Assembly (NCBI RefSeq): GCF_036226465.1
Contig: NZ_CP108476.1
Location: forward strand, 6,386,001 to 6,450,000
Direction of reading: 5' to 3'
From: Kitasatospora sp. NBC_01250
Lineage (GTDB): Bacteria > Actinomycetota > Actinomycetes > Streptomycetales > Streptomycetaceae
Length of the DNA: 64,000 bases
Part shown: positions 26,826 to 35,481 of the stretch, in pieces
Numbering within the stretch: the first letter of the stretch is position 1
Layout of the letters: every line of letters begins with the position of its first letter
Notes under the pieces: model-generated
What the model saw: only the letters and a program-made list of their open reading frames with translations
The model's database searches: none
Told to the model about the DNA's origin: nothing
Program-made: the position numbers and the translations under genes

Positions 26826-27731
26826 CTACTTGAAGGTGTGCTCCGGCGCCGGGAAGCTGCCACCGAGCACGTCGGCGGCGAACTCGCGGGCGGCATCGCC
26901 CAGCACGCTGCGCAGGTTGGCGTACTGCTTGACGAACTTCGGCACCCGCCCCGCCGTCATGCCGGCCATGTCGGTCCACACCAGCACCTGGGCGTCGCAG
27001 CCGGACCCGGCACCGATGCCGACGGTCGGCACCGCCAGCGACTCGGTGACGTGCGCGGCCAGTTCGGCCGGTACCGCCTCCAGCACCACCGCGAAGGCAC
27101 CGGCCTCCTGGACGGCCTTGGCGTCGCGCTGCAGCTTGTGGGCCGCCTCCTCGCCCCGGCCCTGTACGGGGTAGCCGCCCAGGGCGTGCACCGACTGCGG
27201 GGTCAGGCCGATGTGGGCCATCACCGGCACGCCGGCGTCGACCAGCAGCTCGATGGTGTGCGCGCTGCGCTCGCCGCCTTCGAGCTTGACCGCCCCGACG
27301 CCGGCCTCCTTCATCAGCCGCGCGGCGTTGCGCAGGCCCTGCGCGGGGGACTCCTGGTAGGAGCCGAACGGCATGTCGCCGACGATCAGCGCGCGCTCGG
27401 TGCCGCGCACCACGGCGGCACTGAGCATCACCATCTCGTCCATGGTGACCGGGACGGTGGTCTGGTAGCCGAGGTGGCAGTTGCCGGCGGAGTCGCCGAC
27501 CAGCAGCACCGGGATCCCGGCCTCGTCGAAGACGCCGGCCGTCAGGGCGTCGTAGGCGGTGAGCATCGCCCACCGCTCTCCGCGCTGCTTGGCGGCGGCC
27601 AGGTCCCGGACGGTGACCCGGCGGTTGGTGACCCCGCCGTAGAGGGAGTGCTGCGTCTGGCCGGAGTGCGACTGGCCGGTCTGGTCCGGGCCGGTCGGCG
27701 TCTGGGCAGGCGAAAGCTGAGAAGCGTTCAT
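26826..27731 (-). CDS. panB: 3-methyl-2-oxobutanoate hydroxymethyltransferase
   Basis: 301 residues. After a ~35-residue Gln/Ser/Pro tail the TIM barrel shows LTAYDALTAGVFDEAGI, LLVGDSAGN (metal Asp), VKLEGG, MAHIGLTPQSV and GIGAGSGCDAQVLV, all PanB hallmarks. It adds a hydroxymethyl group from 5,10-methylene-THF to 2-oxoisovalerate, the first committed step to pantothenate and coenzyme A. Other pan genes are not adjacent. Confidence 0.95.
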   Translation of the reverse strand: MNASQLSPAQTPTGPDQTGQSHSGQTQHSLYGGVTNRRVTVRDLAAAKQRGERWAMLTAYDALTAGVFDEAGIPVLLVGDSAGNCHLGYQTTVPVTMDEMVMLSAAVVRGTERALIVGDMPFGSYQESPAQGLRNAARLMKEAGVGAVKLEGGERSAHTIELLVDAGVPVMAHIGLTPQSVHALGGYPVQGRGEEAAHKLQRDAKAVQEAGAFAVVLEAVPAELAAHVTESLAVPTVGIGAGSGCDAQVLVWTDMAGMTAGRVPKFVKQYANLRSVLGDAAREFAADVLGGSFPAPEHTFK

Positions 27732-27875
27732 CGAACAGGCTCCTGAAGGGTTGTGGTCTCGTGGCGCCGTACGGCGTCCCCGGATCTCCTCCATGCTTGC
27801 ACGGCCCGGGCGCGGCGCAAAGAGCCGGGGGCCCAGCGGCGGCGCGGCGGGCCCGCCGGTTCCCGGCAGCAGGGA

Positions 27876-27906
27876 TTTGCGAAACGAGTACGTCTCGTAT
27901 CGCAAA
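27876..27906. promoter_or_regulatory. 31-bp palindromic operator 1 of the efflux gene
   Basis: Symmetric halves TTTGCGA/TCGCAAA and ACGAG/CTCGT around a 5-bp centre (TACGT) with one unpaired base on each side. It is AT-richer than its surroundings. Its position before a DHA2 efflux gene followed directly by a TetR gene makes it the likely TetR-family operator. Confidence 0.7.
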
Positions 27907-27934
27907 AGGCGGTACAGTCGGGCCGGGGGGATTA

Positions 27935-27952
27935 CGAGACGCTGCCGTCTCG
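27935..27952. promoter_or_regulatory. Palindromic operator 2 of the efflux gene
   Basis: CGAGACG and CGTCTCG flank a 4-bp spacer, 84 bp before the exporter start. It shares the CGTCTCG core with operator 1, suggesting the same regulator binds both. Confidence 0.6.
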
Positions 27953-28035
27953 ATGAGTCTCCGCTTACCGCTCGGCGGCTCCGGCCGGCACCTCGCCAGC
28001 ACGCCGCACACCTCCGTACGGAACGGGACAGACGT

Positions 28036-29655
28036 ATGACCACCGCAGTAGCCGGCGTCGCGCCACGCGTGCCGGAAGCCATCCACCGCCGTCGGTGGGC
28101 GATCCTCGGCACGCTGATCCTGGCGCTGCTCGTGGTCGTCCTCGACAACTCGATCCTCAACGTCGCGATGAAGACCATCGCGACCCCGGCGCCGGTGGGT
28201 CTGGGCGCCTCCCAGAGCGACCTCGAGTGGGCGATCAACTCCTACACCCTGGTCTTCGCCGGGCTGCTCTTCACCTCCGGCCTGCTCGGCGACCGGTTCG
28301 GGCGCAAGAAGGCCCTGCTGGTCGGCATGCTGATCTTCGGCGTCGGCTCGCTGCTCTCGGCGCTGGCCTCCAGCCCGGGCGAGCTGATCAGCTTCCGTGC
28401 GGTGATGGGCCTGGGCGGGGCCTTCGTGATGCCCGCCACGCTGGCGATCATCATGAACGTCTTCGAGCGGCACGAGCAGCCCAAGGCCATCGGCATCTGG
28501 GCCGGCGCGGTGGGTCTGGCGATCGCGATCGGCCCGATCACCGGCGGTCTGCTGATCGAGCACTTCTGGTGGGGCTCGGTCTTCCTGGTCAACGTCCCGA
28601 TCGTCGCGGTGGCGCTGGTCGCGATGTTCCTGCTGGTCCCCGACTCCCGCGACCCCAACCCCGGCAAGCTCGACCCGGTCGGCGTGCTGCTGTCGATCAT
28701 CGGCCTGGTGGCGCTGATCTACGGCATCATCAAGGGCGGCGAGCTGGCCGACTTCACCGCCGCGGCCGCCTGGGTGCCGGTGCTGGTCGGGGTGCTCGCC
28801 CTGGTCGCGTTCGTGGTCTACGAGCGGCGGGTCAGCCACCCGGCGCTGGACGTCACCTGGTTCCGCAACAAGGCCTTCTCCACCTCGGTGACGGTGATCG
28901 GCCTGGTCTTCTTCGCGCTGATGGGCGTCTCCTTCTTCGGCGTCTTCTACACCCAGAGCGTGCGCGGCTACAGTGCGCTGGCCTCCGGTGCGCTGATGCT
29001 GCCGCTGGCGTGCGCCCAGCTGATCTTCGCGCCGAGGGCGCGCCTGGTGGTCGACAAGCTCGGCGTGCGCGCCACCTGCGCCGGCGGCATGGCCCTGATC
29101 GCGATCGCCTTCCTCGGCTACCTGCTGCTTGGCCAGTCCACCCCGATCTGGGTGCTGGAGGTGATCGGTTTCGTCATGGGCGCCGGCATGGCGCACGTCA
29201 TGCCGCCGGTGACCGTGGCGATCATGGGCTCGCTCCCGCGGGAGAAGGCCGGTGCCGGCTCGGCGCTCAACAACACTTTCCGCCAGGTGGGCGGCTCGCT
29301 CGGCGTCGCGGTGCTCGGTGCCGTGCTCTCCACCAGCTACCGCGACGGCATCGCGGACAAGCTGACCCTGCTGCCGCCGGCCCTGCGCGACAAGGCGGGC
29401 GAGTCGGTGGAGGCCACCCTGGGCGTGGCCGGGAGCATGGGGCCCCGGGGCAGCGTGCTGGTCCAGCCCGCCTTCGACTCCTTCATCCACGCGATGCACG
29501 TGGTGGCGGGCCTGTCCGCCGTGGTCACCCTGGTCGGCGCGCTGCTGGCCTGGTTCTTCCTGCCCGGCAAGGTCGCGGCCCCGGGCTCCGGTGCCGCCCC
29601 CGCCGATGCGCCGACGCTGCGTGCCGTACCGGCCGCCGAATCGACCAAGGCCTGA
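28036..29655 (+). CDS. DHA2-family (14-TM) drug efflux MFS transporter
   Basis: 539 residues and about 14 helices. Motif A is GDRFGRKKALLVG; the DHA2 signature VVVLDNSILNVAM lies in helix 1; GAGSALNNTFRQVGGSLG is the conserved segment before helix 13. Members export drugs, dyes or endogenous antibiotics by proton antiport. The TetR gene follows 8 bp later on the same strand and two palindromes precede the gene, a standard repressor-controlled efflux unit. Confidence 0.93.
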   Translation: MTTAVAGVAPRVPEAIHRRRWAILGTLILALLVVVLDNSILNVAMKTIATPAPVGLGASQSDLEWAINSYTLVFAGLLFTSGLLGDRFGRKKALLVGMLIFGVGSLLSALASSPGELISFRAVMGLGGAFVMPATLAIIMNVFERHEQPKAIGIWAGAVGLAIAIGPITGGLLIEHFWWGSVFLVNVPIVAVALVAMFLLVPDSRDPNPGKLDPVGVLLSIIGLVALIYGIIKGGELADFTAAAAWVPVLVGVLALVAFVVYERRVSHPALDVTWFRNKAFSTSVTVIGLVFFALMGVSFFGVFYTQSVRGYSALASGALMLPLACAQLIFAPRARLVVDKLGVRATCAGGMALIAIAFLGYLLLGQSTPIWVLEVIGFVMGAGMAHVMPPVTVAIMGSLPREKAGAGSALNNTFRQVGGSLGVAVLGAVLSTSYRDGIADKLTLLPPALRDKAGESVEATLGVAGSMGPRGSVLVQPAFDSFIHAMHVVAGLSAVVTLVGALLAWFFLPGKVAAPGSGAAPADAPTLRAVPAAESTKA

Positions 29656-29663
29656 GCATCACG

Positions 29664-30341
29664 ATGGACAATGGCCCCATGGACACGGACCGTCAGGCCA
29701 CCCTCACCGCCCCCGCCGCGCCGCCGCCGTGCGTGCCGCCGCGGCGGGGGCGGCCCCGCTCCGAGGCCGCCGAGCAGGCGATCCACGCGGCCGTGGAGCG
29801 GCTGATGACCGAGGGCGGCAGCCTGGCGGACCTCACCATCGAGGGCATCGCCCAGGCCGCCGGGGTGGGCAAGGCGACCATCTACCGCCGCTGGGCCAAC
29901 AAGGAGGCGCTGCTCGTCGACGTGCTGGTCCGGCTGGAGGAGCCGGAGCCGGCCCTGCCGGGCACCAGCGCCCGGGACGACCTGGTGGTGATCCTGGACT
30001 TCATGCGGCGGCGCGGCCTGGCCAAGCGTTCCCGCTGGGTGCTGCGGATGGTGCTGGACCAGATGCACTCGATGCCCGCGCTCAAGGAGACCTACTACGC
30101 CCAGGTGGTCCTGGAGCGCCGGGAGAAGATCCGCCGGGTGGTGGAGCGCGGCGTGGCCGCCGGAGAGTTCCGCGCCGACCTGGACAGCGAACTGCTCGGC
30201 GAGATGCTGATCGGCCCGATGCTGCTGCGCGCGGTGGTCTGGGACGACTCGCCGCTGGACGACCCCGAGCTCGCCGCCACCATCGTGGACTCCCTGCTGG
30301 AGGGGCTGCGTGGCCCGGCTCAGCGGGTCGGCGCCGCCTGA
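29664..30341 (+). CDS. TetR-family repressor
   Basis: 225 residues. The helix-turn-helix is at about 45-90 (LTIEGIAQAAGVGKATIYRRWANKEALL region) and the ligand-binding helical domain follows (TetR_C type). A Pro-rich N-terminal tail precedes it. In-frame ATGs occur at 29664 and 29679; the first is given. Co-transcribed with the efflux gene, it probably represses that promoter through the sites at 27876-27906 and 27935-27952. Confidence 0.92.
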   Translation: MDNGPMDTDRQATLTAPAAPPPCVPPRRGRPRSEAAEQAIHAAVERLMTEGGSLADLTIEGIAQAAGVGKATIYRRWANKEALLVDVLVRLEEPEPALPGTSARDDLVVILDFMRRRGLAKRSRWVLRMVLDQMHSMPALKETYYAQVVLERREKIRRVVERGVAAGEFRADLDSELLGEMLIGPMLLRAVVWDDSPLDDPELAATIVDSLLEGLRGPAQRVGAA

Positions 30342-30474
30342 GCTGCCCGATCGGCGGAACCCTCGATGTGCTGCGGTGCGTCTGTCACGGCATAGGCTGA
30401 GCCGAAGATCCCATATTTCGGGATACGTCCGTCGACAGCTTGGACACGCACCCAGACCAGCAGGGGGTCACCGC

Positions 30475-31653
30475 ATGACGCAGGCCGGCGAGGCATGGGC
30501 TGGCGCCGACGGCGCCGCGCCGATGGCTGCGGGCGCCGAGGCCGCACCCGTCCCCGAGGCCGCACCCGCCTCGGAGGCCGCACCCGTCCTCGAGGCTGCC
30601 GGCACCGAGCCCGCCGCGGGCACCGAGCCCGCCGGGTCGGGCTCGACGGGCTCCGGCACCGGGCGGCGGCGCCCGTGGGTGCTCCAGTGGGGCCGCGACC
30701 GCCGCGGCAGCACCACCTGGCGCCGGGGCTGGCTGATCGCGGCGCTGGCCGTGCTGGTCGGGGTGCTGCTCGGCTTCCACCGGGAGCTGCCCAACTCGGT
30801 CGGCAACCTCGGCAGCCTGCTGGAGACCTTCCTGCCCTGGCTGGGCCTGGCCGTGCCGCTCCTGCTGGTGGCCGCACTGCTGCGCCGCTCGGCCGTCGCG
30901 CTGATCGCGCTGCTGCTGCCGACCGTGCTGTGGACGATGCTCTTCGGCGGGCAGCTCAGCGACAAGAGCAGTGGCACGGGCGCCGCCGACGGTTCGAGCT
31001 TCACCGTGCTCACCCACAACGTCGACGCCGACAACCGCGACCCGGCCGGTACCGTGCGGCTGGTCAACGCCTCCGGCGCGCAGATCGTCGCGCTGGAGGA
31101 GCTGACCGGCGCTTCGCTGCCCACCTACACCAGCGGGCTCGCGGCCGAGTACCCGTACCACACGGTGGAGGGCACGGTCGGCCTCTGGTCGAAGTACCCG
31201 ATCAGCGGCACCCGGGTGGTCGACATCAAGATCGGCTGGACCCGGGCCTTCCGCACCCAGCTGGCCACCCCCAAGGGCCCGCTCGCCGTCTACGTCGCCC
31301 ACCTGCCCTCGGTGCGGGTCAAGTTCGACGCCGGCTTCACGGCCGGGCAGCGCGACGTCAGCGCACAGGCACTGGGTGACGCGATCCAGGCCGAGCCGCT
31401 GGGCAAGGTGCTGCTGCTGGGCGACCTGAACGGCACCATGAACGACCGCAGCCTGGCCCCGGTCACCTCGCAGCTGCGCTCGGCCCAGGGCTCGGCCGGC
31501 TCCGGCTTCGGCTTCAGCTGGCCCGCGCAGTTCCCGATGGCGCGGATCGACCAGATCATGAGCCGCGGGATGAAGCCCACCGACTCCTGGGTGCTGCCGG
31601 CCGACGGCAGCGACCACCGGGCGATCGCGGCTGACTACCGCTACAACCGCTGA
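30475..31653 (+). CDS. Membrane-anchored endonuclease/exonuclease/phosphatase-family protein
   Basis: 392 residues. An Ala/Pro/Glu-rich N-terminus with PEAAPASEAAP-type repeats (about 15-60) is followed by three membrane helices (about 85-160), then an EEP domain facing outside. Catalytic features are LTHNVDADNRD, VALEELT (metal Glu), LLLGDLNGTMND and the final GSDHRAIAADY (Asp-His). The fold hydrolyses phosphodiesters of nucleic acids, inositides or lipids. Secreted actinobacterial relatives are poorly characterised. Confidence 0.87.
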   Translation: MTQAGEAWAGADGAAPMAAGAEAAPVPEAAPASEAAPVLEAAGTEPAAGTEPAGSGSTGSGTGRRRPWVLQWGRDRRGSTTWRRGWLIAALAVLVGVLLGFHRELPNSVGNLGSLLETFLPWLGLAVPLLLVAALLRRSAVALIALLLPTVLWTMLFGGQLSDKSSGTGAADGSSFTVLTHNVDADNRDPAGTVRLVNASGAQIVALEELTGASLPTYTSGLAAEYPYHTVEGTVGLWSKYPISGTRVVDIKIGWTRAFRTQLATPKGPLAVYVAHLPSVRVKFDAGFTAGQRDVSAQALGDAIQAEPLGKVLLLGDLNGTMNDRSLAPVTSQLRSAQGSAGSGFGFSWPAQFPMARIDQIMSRGMKPTDSWVLPADGSDHRAIAADYRYNR

Positions 31654-31691
31654 CGCCCCGGGCCGCCCGCTGCAACCGCTGACGCCCCGGG
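31644..31691 (+). repeat. 19-bp direct repeat at the end of the EEP gene
   Basis: A 19-bp unit (CAACCGCTGACGCCCCGGG) occurs at 31644-31662 and 31673-31691. The first copy includes the last codons and TGA of the EEP gene, so the second copy repeats the stop region, probably by replication slippage. Confidence 0.8.
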
Positions 31692-31725
31692 TGGGCCGCC
31701 GGTCTGCGCACCGGCGGCCCACCCG
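31688..31725. terminator. 16-bp perfect stem-loop between EEP gene and nadE
   Basis: Arms 31688-31703 and 31710-31725 are perfectly complementary with a 6-nt loop between convergent genes, so it probably serves both. Confidence 0.85.
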
Positions 31726-31731
31726 CCGTCC

Positions 31732-33459
31732 TCAGCCCCGGCGCCAGCCGTTGGTGATCGGCAGCCGGCGGTCCCGCCCGAAGCCCTTGGGCGAGATCTT
31801 GGTGCCCGGCGGGTACTGCCGCCGCTTGTACTCGGCGGTGTCCACCAGCCGCACCACCCGGTCCACCACGGCCGCCTCGAAGCCGAGCGCCACGATCGCG
31901 TCGCGCCCCTGGTCGCCCTCGACGTAGGCGTCCAGGATCGAGTCCAGCAGGTCGTAGTCGGGCAGCGAGTCGCTGTCCACCTGGTCCGGGCGCAGCTCGG
32001 CGCTCGGCGGCTTGCTGATGGTGTTCTCCGGGATCGGCGGCACCTCGCCGCGCTCCACCGCCGCCTGGTTGCGCCACCGGGCCAGCTGGAAGATCAGCGT
32101 CTTGTAGACGTCCTTGATCGGGCCGAAGGCGCCCACCGAGTCGCCGTAGAGCGTGGAGTAGCCGACCGCCAGCTCGCTCTTGTTGCCCGGGGCCAGCACG
32201 ATGTGGCCCTCCTGGTTGGAGATCGCCATCAGCAGCGTGCCGCGCAGCCGGGACTGCAGGTTCTCCTCGGCCAGTCCGGTGAGCCCGAGCGAGCCCATGT
32301 AGGCGTCGAACATCGGCGCGATCGAGACGGTCCTGAAGTGCAGCCCCGTGCGCCGGGCCAGTTCGGCCGCGTCGTCCCTGGAGTGCTGCGAGGAGTACTG
32401 GCTCGGCATCGACACGCAGTGCACGTTCTCGGCGCCGATCGCGTCCACCGCGATCGCCGCCACCAGTGCCGAGTCGATCCCGCCGGAGAGGCCGATCAGC
32501 ACCGACTTGAAGCCGTTCTTGCGCACGTACGCCCGGGTGCCGGTGACCAGCGCGGCGTAGATCTCCGCCTCGTCGGTGAGTCCGGGGACGATCTCGCCCT
32601 CCGGCTGCGCCGGCCGCGGCTGCACCTGGCCGCCCAGGTCGGTGCGGACCAGCCGCAGCCCGTCGCTGAACCGCTCGCCGTCCGCCGCGGTGACGCTGGC
32701 CCCGGGCAGCTCCAGGTCCACCACCAGCAGGCTCTCCTCGAACTGCGGTGCCCGCGCCAGCACCCGGCCGGCCGCGTCCACCACCAGCGAGTCGCCGTCG
32801 AAGACCAGCTCGTCCTGGCCGCCGACCATGTTCAGGTAGGCCAGCGTGCAGCCCGCCTCGGCGGCCCGGCGCTGGACCAGTTCGAGCCGCACGTCGTCCT
32901 TGTTGCGCTCGTACGGCGAGCCGTTGAGCACCAGCAGCAGCCCCGCCCCGGCCTGGCCCGCGGCGGCCACCCGGCCGCCCTCCTGCCAGATGTCCTCGCA
33001 GATCGCCAGCGCCACGTCCACGCCGTCCAGCCGCAGCACCGGCAGCTGGTCGCCCGGCTCGAAGTAGCGGTACTCGTCGAAGACGCCGTAGTTCGGCAGG
33101 AAGTGCTTGGCGAACCTGGTCACCACCTTGCCGCCGTGCAGCACCGCCGCGCAGTTCTGCGGCGAGGAGGTCGTCTGCGCCCGCCCCAGGTAGCCCAGCG
33201 CCACCGGCAGGTCGCCCAGCCCCTCGGCGGCCAGCCGTTCGGCCAGCTCCACCAGGGCGGACCGGGAGGCCTCGACGAAGGAGGCCCGCAGTGCCAGGTC
33301 CTCGACCGGGTACCCGGTCAGGGCCATCTCGGGGAAGGCGACCAACCGCGCCCCGCGCTCGGCCGCGCGCTTGCTCCAGCGCACCACCTCGTCGCTGTTG
33401 TGCGCGATGTCCCCGACGGAGGGGTCGAACTGGGCCAGTGCGAGGCGGAGATTCGGCAT
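31732..33459 (-). CDS. nadE: Glutamine-dependent NAD+ synthetase
   Basis: 575 residues. Residues 1-260 form a nitrilase-type glutaminase with catalytic Glu (AFPEMALTGYP), Lys and Cys (AICEDIWQEGG). Residues 290-575 form the ATP-dependent synthetase with pyrophosphate loop GLSGGIDSALVAAI and the conserved PSQYSS segment. It amidates nicotinic acid adenine dinucleotide using glutamine nitrogen, the last step of NAD synthesis. It lies back-to-back with the GlnA2-type gene, about 220 bp apart. Confidence 0.95.
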   Translation of the reverse strand: MPNLRLALAQFDPSVGDIAHNSDEVVRWSKRAAERGARLVAFPEMALTGYPVEDLALRASFVEASRSALVELAERLAAEGLGDLPVALGYLGRAQTTSSPQNCAAVLHGGKVVTRFAKHFLPNYGVFDEYRYFEPGDQLPVLRLDGVDVALAICEDIWQEGGRVAAAGQAGAGLLLVLNGSPYERNKDDVRLELVQRRAAEAGCTLAYLNMVGGQDELVFDGDSLVVDAAGRVLARAPQFEESLLVVDLELPGASVTAADGERFSDGLRLVRTDLGGQVQPRPAQPEGEIVPGLTDEAEIYAALVTGTRAYVRKNGFKSVLIGLSGGIDSALVAAIAVDAIGAENVHCVSMPSQYSSQHSRDDAAELARRTGLHFRTVSIAPMFDAYMGSLGLTGLAEENLQSRLRGTLLMAISNQEGHIVLAPGNKSELAVGYSTLYGDSVGAFGPIKDVYKTLIFQLARWRNQAAVERGEVPPIPENTISKPPSAELRPDQVDSDSLPDYDLLDSILDAYVEGDQGRDAIVALGFEAAVVDRVVRLVDTAEYKRRQYPPGTKISPKGFGRDRRLPITNGWRRG

Positions 33460-33643
33460 GGGGCCAGTGTAATCGTCGTTCTGACGCTATGGGGGGGTGG
33501 GGGCCGTCATCAGTTCGAGTCGTTCGGACCCCGTTCCCGAGCTGTTCCTGCCACCCGGTGCTCCAGTGGCGCCGGAATCCGGAATGATGGGCAGTAGTCG
33601 TTCGCATGTCCCACCGAGGGGTGCTCGTGGGTGGGGTCTTTGC

Positions 33644-33659
33644 GTAACACGAACGTAAA
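33644..33659 (+). promoter_or_regulatory. GlnR-box-like element before the GlnA2-type gene
   Basis: GTAAC, six bases, GTAAA: close to the a-/b-box arrangement of actinobacterial GlnR sites (gTnAc-n6-GaAAc), though the second half is degenerate. It lies 22 bp before the ATG, close enough to act on the promoter or leader. Only a sequence-level suggestion. Confidence 0.25.
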
Positions 33660-33681
33660 GAGCAGAGGTGAGACTGTCCCC

Positions 33682-35043
33682 ATGGGCAAGCAGCAGGAGT
33701 TCGTGCTTCGTACGCTCGAAGAGCGTGACATCCGGTTCGTCCGGCTGTGGTTCACCGATGTGCTCGGCTTCCTCAAGTCGGTGGCCGTGGCCCCGGCGGA
33801 GCTGGAGCAGGCCTTCGACGAGGGGATCGGGTTCGACGGGTCGGCGATCGAGGGCTTCGCCCGGGTCTACGAGTCGGACATGATCGCCAAGCCGGACCCG
33901 ACCACCTTCCAGATACTGCCCTGGCGCTCGGAGGTCCCCGGCACCGCGCGGATGTTCTGCGACATCCTGATGCCCGACGGCTCGCCCTCCTATGCCGACC
34001 CGCGGTTCGTGCTGAAGCGCACCCTGGAGCGGGCCTCCGCCCAGGGCTTCACCTTCTACACCCACCCCGAGATCGAGTTCTTCCTGCTCAAGAACCTCCC
34101 GGGGGACGGCACCGCGCCCGAGCCGGCCGACCAGTCGGGCTACTTCGACCACACCCCGCGCGGGGTCGGCCACGACTTCCGCCGACAGGCCATCACGATG
34201 CTGGAGTCGATGGGCATCTCGGTGGAGTTCTCGCACCACGAGGGCGCCCCCGGCCAGCAGGAGATCGACCTGCGGTACGCCGACGCGCTCTCCACCGCCG
34301 ACAACATCATGACCTTCCGCCTGGTGATGAAGGAGGTGGCACTGGAGCAGGGCGTGCACGCCAGCTTCATGCCCAAGCCCTTCTCCCAGCACCCGGGCTC
34401 GGGCATGCACACCCACCTCTCCCTCTTCGAGGGCGACCGCAACGCCTTCCACGAGTCCGGCGCCGAGTTCCAGCTCTCCAAGGTGGGCCGGTCCTTCATC
34501 GCCGGCCTGCTGCGGCACGCCGCCGAGACCGCCGCCGTGACCAACCAGTGGGTCAACTCCTACAAGCGGATCTGGGGCGGCTCCCAGCGCACCGCGGGCG
34601 CCGGCGGCGAGGCCCCCTCGTACATCTGCTGGGGCCACAACAACCGCTCGGCGCTGATCCGGGTCCCGATGTACAAGCCCGGCAAGCAGGGGTCCACCCG
34701 CGTCGAGGTCCGCTCCCTGGACACCGGCTGCAACCCCTACCTCGCCTACGCCGTCACCCTGGCCGCCGGCCTCAAGGGCATCGAGGAGGGCTACGAACTC
34801 CCGCCCGGCGCCGACGACGACGTCTGGGCCCTGTCCGACGCCGAACGCCGCGCCATGGGCATCCAGCCCATGCCCCAGAACCTCGGCGAGGCGATCGACC
34901 TGATGCAGCGCAGCGAACTGGTCGCCGAGACACTGGGCGAGCACGTCTTCGACTTCTTCCTGCGCAACAAGCGCCAGGAGTGGGAGGAGTACCGCTCCGA
35001 GGTCACCCCCTTCGAGCTGCGGAAGAACCTGCAGGTGCTGTAG
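33682..35043 (+). CDS. glnA2: GlnA2-type glutamine synthetase-like (gamma-glutamylpolyamine synthetase)
   Basis: 453 residues of the GS type I fold: beta-grasp start (RFVRLWFTDVLGFLKSV), GFDGSAIEGF, metal/ATP motifs HPEIEFFLL, MPKPFSQHPGSGMHTHLSL, and NNRSALIRVP. It is shorter than the main GSI-beta and lacks the adenylylated-Tyr NLYDLP region. In S. coelicolor the gene beside nadE is GlnA2 (SCO2241), reported to gamma-glutamylate polyamines such as putrescine rather than ammonia; synteny and shape support the same assignment, but the activity is inferred. ATG at 33682 is preferred over the upstream start at 33631. Confidence 0.85.
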   Translation: MGKQQEFVLRTLEERDIRFVRLWFTDVLGFLKSVAVAPAELEQAFDEGIGFDGSAIEGFARVYESDMIAKPDPTTFQILPWRSEVPGTARMFCDILMPDGSPSYADPRFVLKRTLERASAQGFTFYTHPEIEFFLLKNLPGDGTAPEPADQSGYFDHTPRGVGHDFRRQAITMLESMGISVEFSHHEGAPGQQEIDLRYADALSTADNIMTFRLVMKEVALEQGVHASFMPKPFSQHPGSGMHTHLSLFEGDRNAFHESGAEFQLSKVGRSFIAGLLRHAAETAAVTNQWVNSYKRIWGGSQRTAGAGGEAPSYICWGHNNRSALIRVPMYKPGKQGSTRVEVRSLDTGCNPYLAYAVTLAAGLKGIEEGYELPPGADDDVWALSDAERRAMGIQPMPQNLGEAIDLMQRSELVAETLGEHVFDFFLRNKRQEWEEYRSEVTPFELRKNLQVL

Positions 35044-35059
35044 GCGCAGGTCAGAGCGT

Positions 35060-35089
35060 CAGCCGGGGCGGGTGAACCGGCCCCGGCTG
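35060..35089 (+). terminator. Stem-loop after the GlnA2-type gene
   Basis: Arms 35060-35069 and 35080-35089 pair over 10 bp with a 10-nt loop, 17 bp beyond the stop codon. Confidence 0.7.
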
Positions 35090-35481
35090 GCCGCTCACCA
35101 CTTCCCGGACCACCGCGAGGAGGTCTCCCGTCCGGGGACGGACGGGGTGGGCTGGGTGGGCGAGGTAGACGGCGGCGCCAGGGGAAGGCGCTGAGCCGGT
35201 TGGAGCTGGTCCGCCAGGGCGCCTCCCAGGCGCGCAAACCGGTCAGATCTACCGGGTCCGCTGACCTCCAGGTGCGCTGAAGGCCCCGCAGCAAGCGGGC
35301 GACGTACGGGCCCGTCCCGCTGGCAGGGTTGGCCGGCTGGGGCGGGTCCGTTCGTGCGCCGGTGGGGTGATGGGGCGGGCCATCAGGGTGGATCTCGGGG
35401 CTGGTGGGCAGGGCAGGCCGATATTCGGTTAATCCTCCTGGGCGGTGCGGATGGCACCACGTGAGCCCAGGAGGTCGGTCG
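35090..35481. other. Intergenic stretch without a recognisable gene
   Basis: After the terminator, the stretch up to the epimerase start shows no frame with coding character and no RNA gene I can recognise. Local GC-rich dyads occur (for example near 35290-35330) but none is long enough to call. Confidence 0.5.

Larger units (their letters stand above)
27732..28035. other. 304-bp divergent control region
   Basis: The region between panB and the DHA2 exporter. It contains two strong palindromes (27876-27906 and 27935-27952) on the exporter side. The rest shows no reading frame with coding character. Confidence 0.7.
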
